Source of the DNA: Anaerolineae bacterium
Lineage (GTDB): Bacteria > Chloroflexota > Anaerolineae > Aggregatilineales > Phototrophicaceae
Direction of reading: 5' to 3'
Assembly (NCBI GenBank): GCA_019912965.1
Contig: JAIOHM010000159.1
Coordinates: 119,650 to 153,335, forward strand
DNA length: 33,686 nt
Part shown: piece after piece, positions 1 to 7,484 of the stretch
Position numbering within the stretch: the first letter of the stretch is position 1
Layout of the letters: every line of letters begins with the position of its first letter
Made by a program: the position numbers and the translations under genes
Notes under the pieces: generated by a model
Told to the model about the DNA's origin: nothing
Database searches by the model: none
Seen by the model: only the letters and a program-made list of their open reading frames with translations

Positions 1-2
1 CT

Positions 3-941
3 GATGGCGTCGTAATCACCATCACTCAGGCGCGTCAGAACGTTCGCAGCGGCCCCAGCACCAGCTATGGTGTCATCGGCCAGTTGAGCGAAGGCGAACA
101 GGCGAAGGTCATCGGCGCGACCATCGACTTCGCTTGGGTAGTTATCGAATTTCGCGGGCAGCAGGGATGGCTGGCAACCTATTTGCTGGATGTCTTCGGT
201 GATCTGAACACAGTTCCGATCATTACGCCGCCCCCCACACCGACGGCTCAACCAACTTCAACCGCCACGCCACAAGCGGATATTGTGATCGACACTGCCA
301 CAGTTGCACCTTCTCCCATCGGCGTCAATCAGCCTTTCACAGTCAGCCTCTCTGTGCGTAATGCGGGCAGTATCGCCGCTGGGGCATTCGCTGTCGCCGC
401 CACATTCCCGCCCAACAATGTCTACGCCTCGGCTGTCATTGGTGGACTTGCGCCCGGACAAAGCACTATCGCCAGTCTTTCCGGGACATTCACCAATACC
501 GGATTCTACTCAGTGGTCATCGTAGCCGATTTGAACAACGAAGTGGCAGAGGGGAATGGAGAGAACAATAACTTATTCAACTTCAGCTATTTCATCAACA
601 AACCCATTTTGCGGCAGGGGTCAATAACCCTCAATGCGGGCGATAACATCGATTTGGAAGGCAACGCCATTCAGAACGATGCCACTTGGAACTTGAATGG
701 ACAGCAAATTGATGCTTTGGGTACTGCCAAACTGGGCATCATCCCCAATGTGACGCTGGACATTGTTCACTGGGATCTGATTAACCCCAGCATCATCAAC
801 CAGACCACCATCCTGCGCACGAGCATGAACGCTGGAACAATCATTGGCATCATCACCGCAGATGGCAATCGGGGTGTCCTGCGCGTAGACGATATTCCCG
901 GCAATCAACTAAAGGTCACCTTCATCGTCTTCCAGAACTAA
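3..941 (+). CDS. SH3b-CARDB surface protein, 5'-truncated by window edge
   Basis: The open frame runs in from the left edge without an upstream stop, so the true start lies outside the window; an internal TTG at 84 is not a credible start because the SH3 fold begins before it. The visible part starts with a bacterial SH3 (SH3_3) domain, seen in the stretch NVRSGPSTSYGVIGQL and ending near WLATYLLD. A short Pro/Thr linker follows (PPPTPTAQPTSTATPQ), then a CARDB-type beta-sandwich (about window residues 85-195; VNQPFTVSLSVRNAGS and LNNEVAEGNGENNN are typical), then an unrecognised all-beta C-terminal domain of about 95 residues. CARDB and SH3b domains are adhesion or cell-wall-binding modules, so an exported envelope role is inferred. 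A strong hairpin follows the stop codon. Family call is good; exact role unknown. Confidence 0.8.
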   Translation, partial: DGVVITITQARQNVRSGPSTSYGVIGQLSEGEQAKVIGATIDFAWVVIEFRGQQGWLATYLLDVFGDLNTVPIITPPPTPTAQPTSTATPQADIVIDTATVAPSPIGVNQPFTVSLSVRNAGSIAAGAFAVAATFPPNNVYASAVIGGLAPGQSTIASLSGTFTNTGFYSVVIVADLNNEVAEGNGENNNLFNFSYFINKPILRQGSITLNAGDNIDLEGNAIQNDATWNLNGQQIDALGTAKLGIIPNVTLDIVHWDLINPSIINQTTILRTSMNAGTIIGIITADGNRGVLRVDDIPGNQLKVTFIVFQN

Positions 942-955
942 CCACCAGAAATGTA

Positions 956-986
956 CAGGGGAGGGTTTTAAGCCCTCCCCTGGTTT
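956..986 (+). terminator. Rho-independent-type hairpin after SH3b-CARDB gene
   Basis: A perfect 10-bp GC-rich stem (956-965 pairs with 973-982) with a 7-base loop lies 14 bases after the stop codon. Only a short T-tract (gttt) follows, so termination may be partly Rho-assisted. It separates this gene from the convergent M23 gene. Confidence 0.7.
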
Positions 987-1015
987 GCAAATCATCAGCA
1001 TTCCGTTTAGATACA

Positions 1016-1067
1016 GTTCTTAATTCGCGTAATGTAACCTGATACCCCCTGTTTATCAGGTAATACA
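1016..1067 (-). repeat. Interspersed palindromic repeat, copy A
   Basis: On the minus strand this reads a core CCTGATA-N9-TATCAGG followed by a conserved tail ending ATTACGC...ATTA.GAAC. The 45-base core (1016-1060) matches a second copy at 32579-32623 at 38 of 45 positions. In this copy the stem is 8 bp (1037-1044 with 1054-1061) and extends by six more pairs (1031-1036 with 1064-1069) past a two-base bulge. It begins just after the stop of the M23 gene, so it may also act as the 3' hairpin of that transcript. I do not recognise it as a named repeat family. Confidence 0.75.
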
Positions 1068-1069
1068 TT

Positions 1070-2203
1070 TTAAGGTTTTAACTGCACATCAACCCAAGTG
1101 CTCCGATTTGGGTACACATAGACAATCTGCTGGAAACGAATACGTCCATTATCGCTAACCGCCACCTCATAGTAATTCGCAGGCAAATCACCCAGTACAA
1201 AATTCTCGCTAAAGGTTGAATCAGAATTGACCGAAGTATCTGCATACGAGAAGGCGTAACGCGAAATATCGGTCGATTTCACCTGAAGCGTCACATCATA
1301 CAAGGGTGTTCCGTTGGAATCCGTGACCCGGCCAACCAGCGTCCCAAAAGTGCGATATGGATAAACCCACAATTCAGGGTTGCGTGTATTGCGGTAGTTA
1401 TAAGCATCCCCTACCCGAACTTCAAAATGCAAATGTGGCCCGAATGCCACTCCGGTTGCACCCACCTGCCCAATCTGGTCACCCGCCTTCACCATCTGTC
1501 CATTCTGGACATCGGTACGCTGCATATGCCCATACAACGTATAGACCGTCTGCCCATCGGGTGCTGTGCCATGCTGAATGACAACCACATTGCCATAATA
1601 GTTGGTGCTTGGCCCAAACTGTGTACCTGCATCGCTGCCTGCATAAAGCACCACTCCATCGCCTGCCGCCAGAATCGGCGTCCCCGATGGATTCTCCATA
1701 TCAACGCCCAGATGCACCTGTAATCGTCCACCAGAGGTATTTCCATATGGATAAGTGCGCGCCACATAATTCCGTCCATCATCACTGATGGGGCGGCGAA
1801 AAACATAGTGGTCGGGAATTTGAACCGAGGTATCAGCCGGAGGTGGCGTCCAGGTAGGAATAGGCGTGTTGTTCGGATCATCTGCGGGGTCAGTTGGTGT
1901 AGCAGAAGCAATCGGTACAGGTGTGAATGTCGTCGTCGGGGTCAGCGTATCCGTCGGCGTCAGGGTAATGGTTGGCGTATAGGTCGGAGTCGGTGTATGG
2001 CTCGGTGTGAATGTTACTGTTGGCCGCAGTGTTGGTGTTCGGCTGGCAATTGGATTAGCAGTTGGTACAGCAGTTGAAGCCAGACCAATACTCACTGCTT
2101 TTGTTGGAGGCAGGGTAGCTGCAAAAGGTGTAGCAGATGGCTGTTGACAGCCAGCCAACAGGAGCAGAACGACAATAGACAGATTGCGATATATCATCAT
2201 CAC
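1070..2203 (-). CDS. M23 family metallopeptidase lipoprotein
   Basis: The 377-residue product has a lipoprotein signal with lipobox LAGC (Cys19), a Thr/Pro-rich spacer (about 50-125), an M23 (LytM/Gly-Gly endopeptidase type) domain (about 135-285) and a C-terminal carboxypeptidase-regulatory-like beta domain (about 287-376). Zinc and catalytic residues are all present: H164 and D168 in HLGVDM, H226 in YGHMQ, and H257/H259 in GPHLHFEV. It therefore looks active and probably cuts peptidoglycan cross-bridges or stems outside the membrane, tethered by lipid with the spacer reaching the wall. The start is ATG; two further ATGs follow immediately. It lies 10 bases after the twin-SH3b gene, suggesting co-transcription. 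Substrate specificity cannot be read from sequence. Confidence 0.9.
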   Translation of the reverse strand: MMMIYRNLSIVVLLLLAGCQQPSATPFAATLPPTKAVSIGLASTAVPTANPIASRTPTLRPTVTFTPSHTPTPTYTPTITLTPTDTLTPTTTFTPVPIASATPTDPADDPNNTPIPTWTPPPADTSVQIPDHYVFRRPISDDGRNYVARTYPYGNTSGGRLQVHLGVDMENPSGTPILAAGDGVVLYAGSDAGTQFGPSTNYYGNVVVIQHGTAPDGQTVYTLYGHMQRTDVQNGQMVKAGDQIGQVGATGVAFGPHLHFEVRVGDAYNYRNTRNPELWVYPYRTFGTLVGRVTDSNGTPLYDVTLQVKSTDISRYAFSYADTSVNSDSTFSENFVLGDLPANYYEVAVSDNGRIRFQQIVYVYPNRSTWVDVQLKP

Positions 2204-2213
2204 TCAATTGGGG

Positions 2214-4055
2214 TTATGAACGCTCGTCGTCGTCCAGGAAACTCGGTGGAGAAGCTGGCGGTCGTGGAATAGGAGCATTCGGATTACGGGTTGGCTGGAT
2301 AGGAAGATGAACCAGCGTTTGTTCGTCAATTTCTTGACCGTTGTAGCGCTTGTAAAGATCGGCATTCTCCATTGGGTCAACAGCGTAACGCCAGCGGCGA
2401 TACCCTGTCTCACGCAAAACCGAACGGCAGGTATCGCACCGCACAGTATGCCGGGGACGAGGAATACCCATCAAGCGTTCTTGGCGCGTTTCCACTGCCA
2501 GCTTACCACGTCCGCACACTGGACAGTGCTCCGCCACAAAACCACCAGCATAACGTTCGGCGGCACCCAATCCACGCCAATACAGGGCAATATATGTCAG
2601 CACCAGCACCAGCAGCAAAATACCTACAATCGCCTCTAGCCTCACCCCGCCATTAGGGACGGGTTCAGGCATAGGGGTAGGAACTGCTGGAATAGCGGTT
2701 GGCGGAAGCATTGATGGCAAAGAAGTAACCGTTAGCGAAACCTCGGTTGCGGGAATACCGGTCACCACTGCACCCGACTCAGTAGCCGTTGCTGCCATCG
2801 GTGAGGGTGTGACCGAAGGAATATTCGTCGCGGGTATAGCTGTCGCACTTGGCGGTATCGCCGTAGCTGTAAGTGTCGCGCTTGGGGGAGGCGCAGTGTT
2901 AGTCGCAGTCGAAGTCAACGATGCGGTAGGTGTAGAAGTTAGGGTATTCGTAACCGAGGGTGTTGGTGTACTGGTTACGGTTGCGAAAGCAGTTGGAGTT
3001 AGGGTCGGCCTTGAAGTTGCCGTTAGGGTTGGGATCGGCGTGTGTGTCGGAACTTGGGACGGAAATGGTACACGTGTTTCGATCAGATCGGGCGTGCTGC
3101 TGGCTACTGCCGCAGCGACAATCGACTCAGTTGGAGTCGAGGAAGGCGAGCTCGTCACTATTGGCGTATAGGTTGGTGTGTTGGTTAAAGTATTTGTGGC
3201 TGATGAAGTTGGCGTTGAACTCGGTGGCACATCAGTTGGTGTGTCAGTTAGGGTACTCGTAGGAGTTAATGTCAACGTCGCCGTATCAGTTGATGTCGCT
3301 GTCAGAGTAAAAGTTGCCGTTGGTGTTGATGTAGGTGTAAGTGTTGGAGTATTGGTTGGCGTATCTGTTGACGTAGCGGTATAGGTGGGGGTAAACGTTG
3401 CCGTCGGCGTCAGATTATCTGGCAGTAACATCGGCAGGCTTTCCAAATCATCTGCCCAGCGTACCAGATCACGCCGTACCCAGCCAAAACCTTCACCAAA
3501 ACGAATCAATATCCAGATGGTAGTAGCATCCCGCCCAATGGGTTCGACCAAATCCCCTGTAGCCAGTTGTCCTAAACGCAGATAAGTACGCCCCGGCCCA
3601 GCCCGCACATAACCACTGGTCGAGTCGCCTTGCAGCAGCACCCAGTTACCAGATGGAGTGCCGGTTGGCAGCAGCACAGGTGGCAGCGGTGTCACCGAGG
3701 GAATAGGTGTTACCGTCAGATCTGGAGCATCAACAATTGGTAAGGCATCAATATCCTGCACCCAGAAAGCCAGATCACGCCGAATCCAACCCAAGCCATT
3801 ATTGTAAATAATCTGTACCCAATCGGCTGTCGCATTACGGCTGATTGGAATAACCACATCGCCCACTACCAAACGCCCTACGGGAAGATAATTCCGTCCA
3901 GGGCCACCACGCACAAAAATATCCTGCCTCAGCACGATACTGACAACAGGAGTAGGCGTAGGTGGTGCTTCTGGCGTACCCTGTGCCCCAACCAGAGCAA
4001 CCAGAATACCGGAAATCAGCACAACCAACAGGGCAATAGCGAGTCGAAATTTCAA
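2214..4055 (-). CDS. Twin-SH3b transmembrane protein with C-terminal zinc ribbon
   Basis: I prefer the TTG start at 4055 because GGGGA sits 5 bases upstream and the product then opens with a clean signal or anchor helix (MKFRLAIALLVVLISG); a GTG at 4085 in the same frame has no ribosome site. The 613-residue product has, in order: N-terminal hydrophobic segment (5-24), SH3b domain 1 (about 38-100, FVRGGPGRNYLPVG), SH3b domain 2 (about 136-202, YVRAGPGRTYLRLG), a Ser/Thr/Pro linker of about 250 residues, one membrane helix (about 473-493), and a zinc-ribbon-like segment with C511/C514 and C540/C543. SH3b modules usually bind wall peptides or glycans; the four-Cys segment would be cytosolic if the chain crosses once at 473-493. 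The M23 gene follows at 10 bases. Function unknown; a wall-sensing or scaffold role is inference. Confidence 0.85.
   Translation of the reverse strand: MKFRLAIALLVVLISGILVALVGAQGTPEAPPTPTPVVSIVLRQDIFVRGGPGRNYLPVGRLVVGDVVIPISRNATADWVQIIYNNGLGWIRRDLAFWVQDIDALPIVDAPDLTVTPIPSVTPLPPVLLPTGTPSGNWVLLQGDSTSGYVRAGPGRTYLRLGQLATGDLVEPIGRDATTIWILIRFGEGFGWVRRDLVRWADDLESLPMLLPDNLTPTATFTPTYTATSTDTPTNTPTLTPTSTPTATFTLTATSTDTATLTLTPTSTLTDTPTDVPPSSTPTSSATNTLTNTPTYTPIVTSSPSSTPTESIVAAAVASSTPDLIETRVPFPSQVPTHTPIPTLTATSRPTLTPTAFATVTSTPTPSVTNTLTSTPTASLTSTATNTAPPPSATLTATAIPPSATAIPATNIPSVTPSPMAATATESGAVVTGIPATEVSLTVTSLPSMLPPTAIPAVPTPMPEPVPNGGVRLEAIVGILLLVLVLTYIALYWRGLGAAERYAGGFVAEHCPVCGRGKLAVETRQERLMGIPRPRHTVRCDTCRSVLRETGYRRWRYAVDPMENADLYKRYNGQEIDEQTLVHLPIQPTRNPNAPIPRPPASPPSFLDDDERS
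2652..3410 (-). repeat. Degenerate Thr/Pro-rich coding repeat
   Basis: This stretch encodes the linker of the twin-SH3b protein as imperfect short units such as TPTATFT, TNTPT and TSTPT. On the plus strand it appears as GT-rich units (gttggtgt, gtaggtgt). It produces several spurious Val/Gly-rich open frames on the opposite strand. Such low-complexity tracts can change length by slippage or recombination. Confidence 0.8.
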
Positions 4056-4131
4056 ACAGTATCCCCATAACAAGGGTGAACACACGCTGAATATACTAGC
4101 ACGCAGCGAGGTTTATACCAAGTCAAAACTA

Positions 4132-4794
4132 TCAACCTTCGGACATAGTCTCAACAATTGAGAATGAGATCGGCGCGCTGACAGGACTACCATTTGCCGA
4201 AAGCTGTACTGACCACGAACCAGCGCTAAATGGTACGGTAGCTGGATCAATGTAAAACCAGATGCAGAAATTGCTTTCAGCTTGCGGCACTGCCCAGCTA
4301 CTCTGGCTAACCATCTGCCCTTCGTAGCTCCAATCAACCTGCATCAGTGTTCCGGCTTGCACACTGGCGGCCTGTGTTATCACATAAATTGTTGGCGTTG
4401 TGGAGGTAAATTGTGTCTCAAAACCATCAGCGCAGCCATCCGAATCCCGTTTGCGGCTGGTCACACCGGTACTGAGGAACTGCGCTCCCCCCGCTGAACC
4501 TTCGGTTGTCACCGACACACCACCAAACTGACGTGGAGGCGTTGGGGGAATAAGCGCACGCACAGTTGCCATCAAAACCCGATTCACACCCCCTGTTTCC
4601 GCAACCGTTGTCGACGCAGCCAGCGCGGTAGCTTCAACTTCCACCTGCCGTGTCGCCAACGATTCAGAAATGACGGTCGCCTCCGCTACATAAGCTGCAT
4701 TCTGAATGCGCAGTGTAGCCGGAACATCTGGTGCATTGAGTACCTGGCAAGCACTTAAGAGAAACACCAGTATGAGACCCGAAAACCGCTTCAA
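4132..4794 (-). CDS. Predicted lipoprotein, unknown function
   Basis: The 220-residue product starts at TTG with AAGGG seven bases upstream and has a lipoprotein signal with lipobox LSAC (Cys16). A predicted alpha-helical, Ala/Val/Glu-rich stretch follows (about 25-75), then a Gly/Ser-rich segment and a beta-rich C-terminal half (about 115-215). That half carries two cysteines, in SDGCADGF and SNFCIWFY, which could form a disulfide outside the cell. I do not recognise the family. It is the first gene of a minus-strand group with the SH3b and M23 genes (76-base gap to the former), so an envelope role is likely. An extended -10 promoter lies just upstream. Confidence 0.7.
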   Translation of the reverse strand: MKRFSGLILVFLLSACQVLNAPDVPATLRIQNAAYVAEATVISESLATRQVEVEATALAASTTVAETGGVNRVLMATVRALIPPTPPRQFGGVSVTTEGSAGGAQFLSTGVTSRKRDSDGCADGFETQFTSTTPTIYVITQAASVQAGTLMQVDWSYEGQMVSQSSWAVPQAESNFCIWFYIDPATVPFSAGSWSVQLSANGSPVSAPISFSIVETMSEG

Positions 4795-4827
4795 AAGTAT
4801 TCCCTTCTTACCTCAATAATGAGATGC

Positions 4828-4836
4828 ATTATATCA
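4828..4836 (-). promoter_or_regulatory. Extended -10 promoter for lipoprotein gene
   Basis: The minus strand reads TGATATAAT, a consensus TGN extended -10 element, 34 bases before the TTG start. The -35 position 17 bases upstream (GGCGGA) is poor, which is usual for extended -10 promoters. This is by-eye matching only. Confidence 0.45.
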
Positions 4837-4906
4837 GGCGATTCACATTTTCCGCCTCATGTTACAATGAGTCTGGGGATTTTAATGCACAACAGGAATC
4901 GACTCT

Positions 4907-7333
4907 ATGCGTCTGGGACGTATTGCCTTTATTCTCATTGCCATCTACATCGTCTTCATTGGGGGCAGCGCCTACTATACCCTTATCTTTCCTGTCCGTG
5001 TGCTGCATCATGCATTGATGACTATTGTTCTGGGGTTATGGTTGCTCAATCGGGTACGCTCTGGTCATGGGATGCCGCAAACACCCCTAAATTACCCATT
5101 ACTTGGTGTGAGCATCGTTTGGATTATCAGCGCAATTTTCAGCCTTGATCCCCGCATGGCCTTTGAACACTTGTGGTTTCCGCTTACACATATCATCCTA
5201 TTTTTCATCATTGTCGATCTATTCCAACGGGGCCGGGATCGCTTGGTGCTGGAAACCCAATTTATGTTGGCAGCAGCGGTAGTGCTGCTAAGCCTGTTGG
5301 AACTAGTATCCTGGTATTTTGGACTTGGTATCATCCCCGGTACGAACATCGGCTGGATTGACGTGATCGGCCCAGATGCGTGGCTTCCCCTTGAACCCAT
5401 TCGCCTCTCGCTTGCCATGAATATCAGCACCCTATTGGCGGGTTATGTCGCGCCGCTAGTAACGCTGGCGGGAGGATGGGCATTAACCACACGCCGCCGG
5501 GATTTCCGTGTGGTTTTATGGGGTTTAGCAGGAGCTTTGTTTGTCGTCCTCATCCTCACATTTTCGCGCGGTGGATTGCTGTCGATTCTGACCGCCGTTG
5601 GAATTATTATTGCATTTCGACTCGCACAAACATCTCAATTTGCTAACCGTAGTTGGGGTCGATTGCTTATTGGCGGTGTAGTTACAGCAGGCATTCTTGT
5701 CGTTAGCTTATATTCGATACTTTCGATTACACAATCACGCATTAGTAATACGGGTGATGCAGGACGTCTGGATATGTGGCAAAGTGCCACCGAAATGGCG
5801 AGATATGATCCATTTACAGGGGTTGGCCCCGGTCTGTTCGGACGCGCTTTCCGGTTTTACCGTGACCCAACAATCGTGCAAGACAAACTGGCCTCCGCTC
5901 ACAATGCCTATCTGAACACATTAGCGGAAACCGGAATCCCCGGCATAGTGGTCAGTCTATGGCTGGGGGTCGCTTTTTTACGAGCATTGTATCGCAACTG
6001 GAAAATAGCCACATTAACCGAAAAATATCGGCTGGAAATCGTTCTGGCTGCGTTAATTGGTTTGGCGATTCATAGTCTAGTGGATGTGTTCACGATCACA
6101 CCGATTGTACTGATGATGATTGTTCTAGTAGCTTATGGTTTGAGTGATAACTCACGTTCCCTCAAAAACCTGCCATCCCCTTTACAGCGACGACTCGTTC
6201 CAGTAGCAGCATTAATTACAATAGTAACTTACGGTCTCTGGTTTATCCAGCTTGATCGGGCACAAAGCGCCTATCAATCAAGCTTTGGCGATCCCAAAAC
6301 CGCTTATATCGGCGCGCATCAGGCCATCAGTATTGATCCAGTTCTTAATCTATATGCTCTACAGAATGCTTATCTTCAGGGTCAGGATCGGGAAACAGCT
6401 ATTGGAATCGAGGGCTATAAAGTTGCGTTGGAACAAGAGCCAACCTGGGATGTAGGCTGGATGAATCTGGCTGCGCTGGAATTACGAAGTAACAATCCTC
6501 AAAATGCCTTAACCTCGCTTGACCGTGCACGTCAAATCAATACCAACAGTCCAGCGGTATTGCATTGGGCAGTACTGGCTGAAATTCTGAAGTCTGCACC
6601 TGATACCGAAATCATCACCGCCTACATAACAGCGATGCGTTACAATGGCAGCCTGCCCCTTTCAGATTTCTGGTGGGCAACCGATTTACGTCAGACTGCG
6701 CTCGAACAATATATACCCGATTTGCAGCTTGATTATCAGTACCGGATACTAACAGCATATGATCCATCCCGCGCCCTTGAGATCGTCCCTAAAAAACCAA
6801 TAACTGCTGCTGAATGGTGGGTTACCGGGGAATACGCACTCACCATTGAAAACAATCTGGCTGTTGCGGAAAATGCATTCACTCAGGCTATCCAGTTTGC
6901 GCCCACCAACGGCGATTATTATGTTTCACGCGCAAGGGCAACCTATGCTACCAATCCAGCATCGGCTGACCGTGACCTGAAATTGGCTACGTTGCTGGGT
7001 GCATATGCAGAATATCCCAATGCAGTCTGGGCAGAATTCGCCACCACACCACAAGAAGCTGAGCGACTGCGAGCTAATGCATTGCCACCTCGGCAGGTTG
7101 TGCAAGAATTTTCGGCCGTGCTCTATAATCGATCTGCAAATTTTGATTTGCTCCCTGAGATGCGACGAATTGGCCCTGGTAGAGCCGCCATGCAGCCTTG
7201 GTACACAATCGCTGAAATGCGTTTGGCAGCAGGGAATACCAGTGGGGCGATCAATGCTTATCGAGCCATTCTGGATTATGCGCCAGATGAAACTCAAGCC
7301 CGTGAGCAATTAACCATTTTGCAGGGGCAATAA
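4907..7333 (+). CDS. O-antigen ligase/polymerase-like membrane protein with TPR tail
   Basis: The 808-residue product starts at ATG with AGGAA upstream. Residues 1-460 are polytopic membrane with about 10-12 helices. The Wzy_C/O-antigen-ligase signature includes the loop motif FSRGG (about 225) and the long extracytoplasmic loop with HNAYLNTLAETGIPG (about 332-346), the segment carrying the conserved His and Glu of this family. Residues about 470-808 contain tetratricopeptide-like helical repeats (WMNLAALELRSNNPQNALTS, AENAFTQAIQFAPTNGDYY), a fusion common in the Wzy/ligase superfamily. It probably joins or polymerises undecaprenyl-linked glycans at the outer face of the membrane. Its natural partners may be the glycosyltransferases at 11975-15490. 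Substrate unknown; the WaaL versus Wzy distinction cannot be made from sequence. Confidence 0.85.
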   Translation: MRLGRIAFILIAIYIVFIGGSAYYTLIFPVRVLHHALMTIVLGLWLLNRVRSGHGMPQTPLNYPLLGVSIVWIISAIFSLDPRMAFEHLWFPLTHIILFFIIVDLFQRGRDRLVLETQFMLAAAVVLLSLLELVSWYFGLGIIPGTNIGWIDVIGPDAWLPLEPIRLSLAMNISTLLAGYVAPLVTLAGGWALTTRRRDFRVVLWGLAGALFVVLILTFSRGGLLSILTAVGIIIAFRLAQTSQFANRSWGRLLIGGVVTAGILVVSLYSILSITQSRISNTGDAGRLDMWQSATEMARYDPFTGVGPGLFGRAFRFYRDPTIVQDKLASAHNAYLNTLAETGIPGIVVSLWLGVAFLRALYRNWKIATLTEKYRLEIVLAALIGLAIHSLVDVFTITPIVLMMIVLVAYGLSDNSRSLKNLPSPLQRRLVPVAALITIVTYGLWFIQLDRAQSAYQSSFGDPKTAYIGAHQAISIDPVLNLYALQNAYLQGQDRETAIGIEGYKVALEQEPTWDVGWMNLAALELRSNNPQNALTSLDRARQINTNSPAVLHWAVLAEILKSAPDTEIITAYITAMRYNGSLPLSDFWWATDLRQTALEQYIPDLQLDYQYRILTAYDPSRALEIVPKKPITAAEWWVTGEYALTIENNLAVAENAFTQAIQFAPTNGDYYVSRARATYATNPASADRDLKLATLLGAYAEYPNAVWAEFATTPQEAERLRANALPPRQVVQEFSAVLYNRSANFDLLPEMRRIGPGRAAMQPWYTIAEMRLAAGNTSGAINAYRAILDYAPDETQAREQLTILQGQ

Positions 7334-7338
7334 GGGTC

Positions 7339-7367
7339 TTGTTCAAGGAGCAAAAATCTGTTACGAT
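7339..7367 (+). promoter_or_regulatory. tRNA-Arg promoter
   Basis: TTGTTC (7339-7344), a 17-base spacer, then TACGAT (7362-7367). The expected transcription start, about 7374, falls just before the tRNA 5' end at 7376. The tRNA is therefore probably transcribed on its own. Confidence 0.6.
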
Positions 7368-7375
7368 GAAGATAT

Positions 7376-7447
7376 GTTCCCGTAGCTCAGTGGATAGAGC
7401 GCAGCCCTCCGGAGGCTGAAGCCTGAGTTCGAGTCTCAGCGGGAACG
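7376..7447 (+). tRNA. tRNA-Arg, anticodon CCG
   Basis: All arms fold: acceptor 7376-7382 pairs with 7440-7446 (GTTCCCG/CGGGAAC); D stem 7385-7388 with 7397-7400; anticodon stem 7402-7406 with 7414-7418 around loop CTCCGGA (anticodon CCG at 7409-7411); T stem 7423-7427 with 7435-7439 around TTCGAGT. The discriminator base is G7447. CCA is not encoded, so it must be added after transcription. It reads the Arg codon CGG. Confidence 0.95.
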
Positions 7448-7452
7448 CTACC

Positions 7453-7481
7453 AACGGCACACAATAGATTGTGCCGTTTTT
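7453..7481 (+). terminator. Intrinsic terminator of tRNA-Arg
   Basis: A 9-bp stem (7453-7461 pairs with 7470-7478) with an 8-base loop is followed by a T-run at 7477-7481. It sits five bases after the tRNA and between it and the convergent TIR-FGE gene, so it may also block read-through from the other side. Confidence 0.85.
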
Positions 7482-7484
7482 GAT

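Noticed and set aside
2809..3384. Val/Gly-rich plus-strand open frames
   Set aside because: They are the antisense of the Thr/Pro linker repeat of the twin-SH3b gene; no start site or family resemblance.
2652..3410. CRISPR-like or tandem repeat array
   Set aside because: Units are irregular, have no spacers and are coding for a Thr/Pro linker.
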